Shown: piece after piece, positions 56,709 through 64,000 of the stretch | How positions within the stretch are numbered: position 1 is the stretch's first letter | Layout of the letters: every line of letters begins with the position of its first letter | Assembly: GCA_039090855.1 (NCBI GenBank) | Contig: CM077025.1 | Span: 100,606,489 to 100,670,488 of the forward strand | Source: Macrothele yani | Taxonomy: Eukaryota > Arthropoda > Arachnida > Araneae > Macrothelidae | Direction: 5' to 3' | DNA: 64,000 nt | Made by a program: the position numbers and the translations under genes | Notes under the pieces: model-generated | Seen by the model: only the letters and a program-made list of their open reading frames with translations | Database searches by the model: none | What the model was told of the DNA's origin: nothing

Positions 56709-57718
56709 CTCTCTTCTTTTTTTTGCATCAACATTTTCGTTTTTCCTGATAATTTATTTACATGCAACTTGTTCTTAGACCCAGCTAATTTTGTTGCTGT
56801 TTCCATAAGAGCTTTGGTTACTTTTCTGTTAACTTCAGAGATGTCCACTTCTTCCGATGTTAGGCCTTCTAAAGCAGAGAACCTGTTATTCAGTTCCAAC
56901 TTGAAGGTATTATGGTGTTTTTTAAGGTTGGTTATGTCAATAGATTTTGTTTGTCTTATGAGCTTGCCACGTTCAAGTTTAGTGTTGAGGTGCATCTTAC
57001 ATCTCACCAATCTATGGTCACTACCTGTGTTGAACTTGTTTAGCACACTGCAGTCTTCTATGACGAATTTTTTGTTACACATAATAAAATCAATTTCACT
57101 TGTTGTCCCATTTGGATGTCTCCATGTCCATTTCCTGTGTGGCTTTTTCTTGAAGAAGGAGTTCAAGATGAAAAACCCTTCTGCCTCTGCAAACTCAACG
57201 AGAGTATTTCCACGCTGGTTTCTGTTGCCGTGACCGAATTTACCTACTGAAGTTTCATTCTGTTGCCGTTGCCCTATTTTTGCATTGAAATCTCCCATAA
57301 TTATTTTCAAGTGCTGCTTACCTTTATTATTTAGATGACAAATTTCCTCATAAAATTCTTCAATTTCTTCTTCAGGATGACTTGTGGTGGGTGCATAAGT
57401 TTGAATAATCTGAGCCTGGTATCTTTTCGAGAGTTGGATAACAAGTCGTGCAGCTCTGTCAGAGGAACTTTCAACTTCTACAACTTTATCCTTCAGTTTC
57501 TTGTTTATTATAAATCCAACACCACTAGTTCTGCCAGTATCTGTCCCACGATAGTAGAAGAGATGTCCACTTTTCAGTTCAATGAGATCTTCTCCTTTTC
57601 TCCTTACCTCACTTAGCCCCATGATGTCCCACTTGATCCTTTGTAGTTCCTCTTCCAATTCAAGAAGCCTTGAATCAGAAGATAGGGAGCGTCCATTGTA
57701 CGTAGCCAAGGTCAGCAT
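56705..57718 (-). pseudogene. RTE endonuclease with linker (second full-length copy)
   Basis: Three hundred and thirty-seven residues. The EEP motifs match the 18-kb copy and here the frame continues through the linker (LELNNRFSALEGLTSEEVDI), showing that endonuclease and RT belong to one polyprotein. It ends at a T8 run (A8 on the minus strand) near 56717, a base or more longer than in the other copies. Confidence 0.93.
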
Positions 57719-58268
57719 CAGATGGCAGCCTAGTCCGGTCCTCCGGGATTCTTAGCACCCTCTGCCTTCATGTCGCACTGGCCGCTGCCTTGGCCAGGTA
57801 CATTCCAGCTGCCGGAGACTGAGGGCCAAGATTTAAGTTGTGGAATCATTTTGGAGGGGTTTGGCCATAACTCACCACGCTGGCCAAGCGGGTTGGTGAG
57901 TGTGGGATAGAATTTCCTCTAATCCCGATGGTATAGTTATACCGCTATTGGCGGTCGTCAGAGCCCCTTTAGTGGGAACAGGATGCACCACGAGAAGGCG
58001 GGGTTGACATTTGTCAAGGAGAGGCTGTGATGTTACGCATCACCTGACCTTACATCCCTAAACGTAATATATATATATATATATATTCATCTCAATAACT
58101 GCTTGATATTTAATAACTGAAATCCTTTTTTAATAATAAAATTTGGTTACTTGCTAAATTTTTGTGCTACTATTTTGCGTAATCCAGAAGTAGTGGCTGA
58201 CTATGACTGTGATCGTGGAGTATGTTACCAATGGGAATCATTATTTGCGATTGCACAAATGCATTTTT

Positions 58269-58598
58269 TTAAATGACTTTAGATTGTTCACTCTTTCCAC
58301 GCTTTGATGGAGGTATGCATACTTTCATATGGTCCGTTAAATTTTTGGTTCCATAATCTTTTATTACACAGACGACATCTTTCTTCGTAATTATACACTT
58401 TCCACATTTTGAACAACAAGAAAAACCAAACAACACAGAATTAGTCACCGGTTCCTTAAATGAGACTAGACAATTTCCATCATTCACTCTTCCTCTTGTG
58501 GTTTTGAACAAACACGTATTTGTTGGCCTCGACGCCTTTCTCAACCTCCTTAATATTGAATCCATCCATATTAATAAATAAGGGGTTAATTTCGACAT
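58269..58598 (-). pseudogene. BED-type zinc-finger-like ORF, probable N-terminus of the hAT transposase
   Basis: One hundred and nine residues with a C-x2-C pair (CSKCGKC) and, about 25 residues later, GTKNLTDHMKVC. This is the spacing and G-T-x-N-L-x-x-H signature of BED fingers at the N-terminus of hAT transposases. It ends shortly afterwards. The catalytic domain is not found, presumably deleted. Position inside the hAT-like boundaries supports the assignment. A host zinc-finger exon is the alternative. Confidence 0.5.
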
Positions 58599-58827
58599 GA
58601 CTTATAATGGGAACGGGATGTTAACACATCAATTGAAAACCTCTGAATGCTCAATGTAAAAGATGTGATGTGATAAGTAACTCTTAGTCATACAGTGAAC
58701 TTCGCACGGAGAGAGTGAATCAGGTGAGAAGCAGGCGAATGGCGTTTGCCTGTACCTTGCCCTGGACAATCGCGCTTTAAAAACAACGCAAAGAAAGTAT
58801 CTTTTTACGATATGGTGCCGGTGTGTT

Positions 58828-59053
58828 TTTTTTTTTTTTTTTTTTGATTGGAGGTTTAATGACCACCGTGAGCAACTCAATGGGCTATAAGCAGTCGCCC
58901 GTCCCTAATTTAGGGTCACTGGCTCCAGGGAAGGGGGAGAGCCAGTGCCGTAAGACAAACACACCATCCATGCCTAACCTGAATTCGAACCCGGACCCCT
59001 TGCGGACGAATGATCAGATTCCAGCGCCTTAGACCACTGCGCCACCGGGGCGG
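58828..59053 (-). repeat. SINE-A copy inserted in the hAT-like element, 9-bp target duplication
   Basis: CGGTGTGTT at 58819-58827 and 59054-59062. Complete unit with poly-A tail and tRNA-like head; the B box is mutated (TTCGAATTC type). Confidence 0.94.
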
Positions 59054-59328
59054 CGGTGTGTTGTCTGACGTCGGCCGTTGGAAATCTTCGTTTCTTTAAG
59101 AAAGAGACGACAATATTTTTGCATGGCAAATCATTATTCACTCCGTGGGTATCAGTATCGACTACAGAATTCCACAACGTACATTATTGTTTGGAATATA
59201 TTTTTCTCTTTTCAAAAATAAAACGGGAATAAAACCGGATCAAAATCGGGTCAGAAACACCTTGACCTGACCCGTCGGAACAGCAAGAAATTGTCGACCC
59301 GTTGACCCGTGACCCGCTTCCATCTCTG

Positions 59329-59412
59329 CTCCCAACTGAGCTACGCGGACATGAGTCACACTGCTATCTGCTTTTACTTCATGTGCGTCCTGCGGTGCAG
59401 GCATGTCACACA
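59329..59412 (-). repeat. SINE-C copy 2, 5' part
   Basis: Continues copy 2 after the hAT insertion: CTCCCAACTGAGCTACGCGG through GCAGGCATGTCACAC, parallel to 54294-54368 of copy 1. Confidence 0.85.
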
Positions 59413-59930
59413 GTACATTAAAAATTTGTTTGAATCATATTGGGATCACATCATTTTGCCCACTACTTTGATATACAGTAATTTCGACAAGCTGAACCCT
59501 AAGAGGGGGAAGGGGGGATTACAGCAGAACTGGTATCCATTTCTCAACCATGCATTTTTGCATTTTCTTCCTAACCCTGATTCGTCCATAAATTATGGGA
59601 TACACACTTTAATACGGGTTAGGAGAATTTCTTTATGGCTTCCATTTTGGGAATGCTTTCTCCTGGGTATCTTTATTTATCTACGACATAGTGAAATCCT
59701 AGGTGTGCCACCAATACTGGAACTCCGAAATACTGTCCAGCCCCCGGGCCTCCTGTTTCCTCAAACGTGCTCTGACACACATACACACACACACACACAC
59801 ACACCACCACCACCATGTTAGGGGAGCCCAAAATGGGTATTTCTGTTGAAATCTAGAAGTAGGTTTGTTTTTGCGATAACGCAATACTTTTTTATACCTT
59901 AGTGAGAGAAAGCAAAAATGCGCGGGTTAT
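59413..59930. other. Non-coding stretch with (CA)n and (CCA)n tracts
   Basis: A CA run at 59784-59806 is followed by ACC triplets. The plus-strand frame 59309-59821 runs through SINE-C and the microsatellite and has no domain. Confidence 0.6.
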
Positions 59931-59931
59931 A

Positions 59932-60838
59932 CACTATATTGACAAAAGTAACCGAACACCCCTTCAAAAGCAAATGAACAGATCCGCTGCGTTGTTAAGA
60001 TGCGCGGTACAGCTGCAAACGGTACAAAATCAAGCCTGCAGCTGACCGCGATCATATCGCACTGTGAGGTTGAGTGAAAATGTTGCGGCGGGAGAGAATT
60101 GACTTTGAGAAAGGAAAGACTGTCGGGTAAAATATTAGTGGGCTGTCCATAAAAGAAACCGAGAGGTGTTTAAACATACCAAAGTCAACTGTTTTGGATG
60201 TACTGAATAAGTGGATGACACATGGCGTGCCTGAAGCAGCAAAACGTACTGGCAGACGAAAGACAATCAGTGATACAGGACGTCGAAGCCTCAGGAAGGT
60301 CGTAATCGACGGTGTACTGCACACGACCTCAGTGTACAGGTGAGTAAAAATACTGGAACCTCGGTATGTACACGTAACATTCGCAGACAACTTCATTCCA
60401 TGGGTTACCGTGGTCGTGCGGCTGCTCATAAGCCTTTCATCTCCACTAGGAATGCTACTCGTCGTTTATCATGGTGTAAAGAACATTTATCGTGGACCGT
60501 AGATCAATGGAAACGGGTCCTATGGACTGATGAATCCAGATACACGATCCATCAGTCTGATGGCCGTGTGTGGGTATGGCGGCAGCCGGGGGAACGGTAT
60601 TTACCACAGTGTAATGTTCCTACGGTCAAGTTTGGAGTTGGCAGTGTACTCGTGTGGGGGTCTTTTTCGTGTTATGGCCCGGCCCATTGGTTTTCGTGTA
60701 CAAACCTGTTAACCATCACGTCTGCCTCGATATTCTGGACAATTATGCCCTACCAACTATGTGGCATTACTATGGAACCGAACCTTGTTGGTACCAGCAG
60801 GATAATGCACCGAGCCATAAAGCAAGGTTTCAAAATCG
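59932..60838 (+). mobile_element. Second Tc1-like element, cut by a LINE insertion
   Basis: Begins after TA (59930-59931) with CACTATATTGACAAAAGTAA, a typical Tc1-like terminus. Transposase coding starts near 60079 and continues to about 60838, where the minus-strand LINE begins. The remainder and the right inverted repeat must lie beyond the LINE, outside the window. Confidence 0.88.
60079..60838 (+). pseudogene. Tc1-like transposase (N-terminal two thirds), disrupted
   Basis: Starts MLRRERIDFEKGKTVG, meets a stop, then shows the DNA-binding region LSIKETERCLNIPKSTVLDV. After a frameshift near 60340 come TSVCTRNIRRQLHSMGYRGR and the first catalytic aspartate in VLWTDESRYTIHQSDGRVWV. After a further shift the second aspartate appears in CWYQQDNAPSHKARFQNRF. 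The third acidic residue is missing because the LINE inserted right after this point. Confidence 0.9.
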
Positions 60839-63800
60839 CTTTATTATTATTCATCATAAGAAAACATAAGAGGGAGACGTACAGCGTTGGGCGTCTCACT
60901 GGGAAATAATACAAACTGTTAAAACATGATGGTATATACACTGCAATGACAATGGGGATGAATAATAAATGCTGCAAGCAAAGCTTAGTGCATAAAAATT
61001 GCAGGAGAAGTGGCAGAGAGAAACACATCGTGTCACGTGATATTGGCTGGGCATGATTTACAGGATAACACAGGCGAAACAATAGTATACAATTAGAAAA
61101 AGAACAGCACAAACACCGCCGTGAAGGTAAAACATTACATACATGAGATAAAAACACAGCGTGCACAATTGTGCAAGTTATTTAACGAGGGCACCAAAGC
61201 AACATAATACAGGCGGGGTGAAAGTAATTAATGTACACGAGTAAGCATGAAAATATACTGAGATGACATTAGCATTCACAATTCAACGGTAGCGTGGATT
61301 GTACGAAAAAAATGCAGAAGGAACAGTAAGATCACAGAGCAAAACTAGGAATACACACTGGGATGACAAGAGGAATTAACGCAAAATGAAAGCACTGTAC
61401 GACGCAATAGATGTAACTGGTACATTAACAAGACATGATGAACCATATTATACACAGGGATGACCAAATAAAGTACACAATGTGAAGACACGATACAGCG
61501 CAAGAAATGTTACAAGTACAGTAAAAAGCACACGATAAACCATGAGTGCACTATGGGATGTTATGAGTATATGCATAAAGTGAAAGCACAGGACAAGCCA
61601 TGGGTTCTGACAGATGACAGAATTTATAATAAATTTGTACGTGCACGATCAAAGCATTAACACAATGTAAAAGCACGAAAATAGTATGTACACAATGTGG
61701 AAGTATAGAATTGTACAAAAATCAAACAGGTGCAAGGAAATGGCTAAACACTAAGAAGGTATGTGAGTGCGGCAAATATAACAAATGAGAGATAGAGACG
61801 TACACCACATGACATCTCAAAGTAAAACACACTACAGGAACACGGTGTAATACACTAGGTGCATAGACAGAAAGCACTTAAGGTGACCAGGGTACAGCCC
61901 CAAGTACATAAAATTGAAGGGAGGTCACGGAATCAGAGGGCACACTGATAACAATGTAAATATGGTAAAGCATAGTATGACACGAAGAACAACAATTCAA
62001 ATGACAAGATCACAATGATATGCACAATGAAAACGAGAAAACATAAACTTGGGTATTACAGCACAGGCTGTAGCTCGATCACATGATATACATGGAGACG
62101 AGTCGTAGAGTGGAGGAGGGGCACCAGAGTGCCACGGAACTCAGCAAAGGAGGTGTAGAATGTCCTAGGGTACTGATAGGTGTAGCAGTCCAGAATCAAC
62201 CGCAAAACATGGAGCGACCGGCGCCCAAGTAGCATAGAAGGTGGCTTATCGACGACTGGAAGAAGCCGACTGGTACTCCAGGCGGAGTCGAGAAAGCAAT
62301 CGACCTTGAAAATGGCACAAAAGTGCTGCGCTGGCCTGGTGTAAAGAGACCGGCGAGGAAACGCTGCGGAGTTGTTGAAATTATACGTAAATAACGTGTT
62401 TAACCAGCACGAAAAGATAGGCACATACTGACGAAAGAGGCGTAGGTGGATGAGCCCGCAGAAGAAGATGGCTGTAGGCAGTGAACGGAAGATCTTGAGA
62501 ACAAGAGCGACTGGCCATTCGGAAAGCCTGGTGGAGTAGAGGCATCAGGATGGGATAGTAAAGGTAGACGTGAGAAACGTCTGCCTCCTGTGCGCAGAAG
62601 GAGCAGAGAAGGGACATGCGAAAGAGAAAATACGGAACAGGGAGGCGATTATGCAAAAAGAGCCAGTGGGTATTAATTTCAAGAGAGGCGGATAAGGGTG
62701 AGCGGGCAGCGGCCCAGACAAGAGGAAGAGAAGCAGGGGGAACCTCGAGAATAGAAAACGGTGAAGGGGTGGCAAGGTGCACTAGAAAACGATAAAGAGA
62801 TTTAGAGGAGAGAGAGGAGAGAGGAAGACCGTGTCTGAGAGTCGGAGGAAAAACGGCAGCGGAAGAGGGGCAGAAAAGACAGAGACGAGACCGGTGGGGG
62901 AGACAAGATCAGGGAAAAGCGAAAGAAGTGCAGTTAGCAGAGAGTCATAGACCAAATGGGCGGATGGGAACGAGAGAATAGCAGGGGGGAGGCCAGAGAA
63001 AGGGCGCCTGGATAGATCCGAGTTAGTGAGGTCTTGTACGGTTACTACATCTGCTCGGAGCCAAGAGGGGAATGAAAAGCAGGGGAGATGGGGGATGAAC
63101 AAGGGAGTTGAAAAAGAGGGGTTAAGAAAGAAGCTCTAGAGTTGAAGAGGGAGGGAAGCGAATGAGGGGGAGAGAGAGCGAAGGTGAGTGAGGGCTTCAG
63201 AATATGCAGGTGGGAGTTTGGAGGGGGGGAAGGGCAGCAATCCATGAGAACTAAAGAAAGAAAGGAAAAATGTGGGTTACGCAAGGAGGCAAGAACGTCA
63301 CGTACCTGAACTGCGGAAGCCACTGGAGCCGTGAAAAGGTGAATGAAGTTGATCACTCGGCTTGCTTTGTAGCACAGCGGGACATCAGGTAGGCCAGCAC
63401 CACCATAGGAGGGGGAGCACAGAGCTTGTGGACGTTAATCCAGTGATGACCCGCCCACATTACTCGAGTAAGGCAGCGTGTAACCTCCTGGAGACAGAAA
63501 AGCGGGGTCGTAGATGCAATCCAAGAATGCTTGCAGATGGACAGAAGGTATGTCCTGGTGAGATTTGCACGCTGGTAGTAGGACGTACAGAACTGCGCAC
63601 GACACCAGAACGCAGCTGTGCGGAGGAGGCGAGGATGGAGTTCCGTGCGAGTTGCACTGGATGTAGTTTGTGGTGCGCCTAAGTGCACACCCAGGAAGGG
63701 TTGGGTAGTGGATGACCATGTGGCCCCCCATGGAGCATCCATGCGATTGGACCACGACCCGCACCACAATCCAGTGCTCTTAGACGTATTCAGTTCAGCT

Positions 63801-64000
63801 GCAGAACATGAAGCATATGTGGAGGACAAACGACGAAGCAGTTGGAACTGTGAGTCGCTACGAATGCAGACGGTAATGTCATCTGCATAGGCAGAGTAAA
63901 TGACTGAGTGATGCCGTGAGCTGGCAACTGGTGGTGGAATTTGTGCTAGGAGAGATGTTTGCAGAGAGCGTACAAAGGGCTCGACCGCAATCGCAAACAG
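60836..64000 (-). mobile_element. Tx1/L1-like non-LTR retrotransposon, 3' part (continues beyond the window)
   Basis: The minus strand read from the window edge shows an RT with FAIAVEPFVRSL and the catalytic AYADDITV near 63880-63900, a combination characteristic of the Tx1/L1 group. It continues with ELNTSKSTGLW and a long thumb/connection region in frames 63829-63353, 63356-63045, 63102-62782 and 62782-62381. A zinc-binding-like tail follows (LHNRLPVPYFLFRMSLLCSF, then CAQEADVSHVYLYYP, the last cysteine replaced by Tyr). Coding ends near 62056; about 1.2 kb of 3' untranslated sequence follows, ending in a TAATAATAAA tail. Many frame breaks; the 5' half is outside the window. Confidence 0.82.
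61240..61650. repeat. Degenerate ~97-bp tandem repeat in the LINE 3' untranslated region
   Basis: A landmark like CACTGGGATGAC recurs at about 61256, 61355, 61453 and 61549 (spacings 99, 98 and 96). It is followed in each unit by motifs such as GTGAAAGCAC and ACGATAAACCATGAG. Copies are strongly diverged. Confidence 0.55.

Larger units (their letters stand above)
54869..58058 (-). mobile_element. Full-length RTE-type LINE with 12-bp target duplication
   Basis: A 3190-bp copy flanked by TAAACGTAATAT at 54857-54868 and 58059-58070, an exact target duplication that fixes both ends of the family. The same leader (GGGATGTAAGGTCAGGTGAT) and (GATGAT)n tail occur as in the 15.9-kb copy. Coding parts are the endonuclease 57718-56705, RT 56708-55986 and 56086-55433, and the C-terminal part 55524-54886. 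The breaks are one-base homopolymer differences near 56717, 56104 and 55485. Confidence 0.97.
54705..59328 (-). mobile_element. hAT-like DNA transposon, eroded, inserted in SINE-C and itself invaded
   Basis: It splits SINE-C copy 2 and is bounded by CTCCCAAA (54697-54704) and CTCCCAAC (59329-59336), an 8-bp duplication with one mismatch, the hAT size. The right terminus reads CAGAGATGG on the minus strand, a classic hAT end. Both ends are rich in GACCCG/CGGGTC hexamers (54715-54785 and 59240-59315), likely subterminal transposase sites. The left terminus has decayed. Excluding the RTE and SINE-A insertions, ~1.2 kb of its own sequence remains, with a BED-finger-like ORF at 58269-58598. Confidence 0.7.

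Noticed and set aside
59309..59821. Plus-strand 170-codon frame
   Set aside because: It runs through SINE-C and a CA/CCA microsatellite and has no domain.

Overview
The window looks like repeat-rich, gene-poor nuclear DNA of an invertebrate metazoan, most likely an arthropod. Bacterial gene organisation is absent, splice signals are present, and nearly every long reading frame belongs to a transposable element. The species cannot be named from sequence alone. The only host gene I recognise is a NUDT19-like Nudix hydrolase exon (4364-5117, minus strand), whose frame is broken at a run of seven A.

Layout. 1-2.2 kb: a LINE 3' fragment, a tRNA-derived SINE (here SINE-A) and a mariner fossil split by another SINE-A piece. 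2.2-6.6 kb: the Nudix exon and a 73/35-bp minisatellite. 7.3-11 kb: two RTE-type LINE copies in opposite orientation. 12.3-13.6 kb: a complete 1313-bp mariner with inactivated transposase. 15.2-19.8 kb: a full-length RTE copy with a second RTE fragment head-to-head, set between inverted copies of another repeat. 20.8-23.7 kb: a SINE-A cluster that includes a SINE inserted in a SINE. 23.7-31.9 kb: foldback elements, small LINE pieces and a second tRNA-derived SINE (SINE-B). 32.7-40.2 kb: a complete Ty3/gypsy LTR retrotransposon with a 4-bp target duplication. 41.3-46 kb: a foldback element and SINE-B. 46.35-50.95 kb: a satellite-like array with a ~153-bp monomer and a three-monomer higher-order period of ~457 bp. 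53-54.2 kb: a Tc1 element. 54.2-59.4 kb: a four-layer nest, with RTE and SINE-A inside a hAT-like element that is itself inside a third tRNA-derived SINE (SINE-C). 59.9-64 kb: a Tc1 element cut by a Tx1/L1-like LINE that runs off the window.

The most notable signals are two. First, the 46-51 kb array carries, about once per monomer, a core close to the vertebrate CTCF consensus (best copy TGGCCACCAGGGGGCGTAA at 49719-49737). Second, several long perfect palindromes with loops of 2-4 nt interrupt otherwise ordinary sequence. Inside the array the paralogous monomers lack them, which points to local template-switch mutation. No operon-like cooperation exists; the sequence records successive waves of retrotransposon, SINE and DNA-transposon insertion. 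The three RTE copies at 9, 17 and 56 kb are visibly very similar, so that family was active recently. All identities and counts are by eye; no alignment or database search was run.
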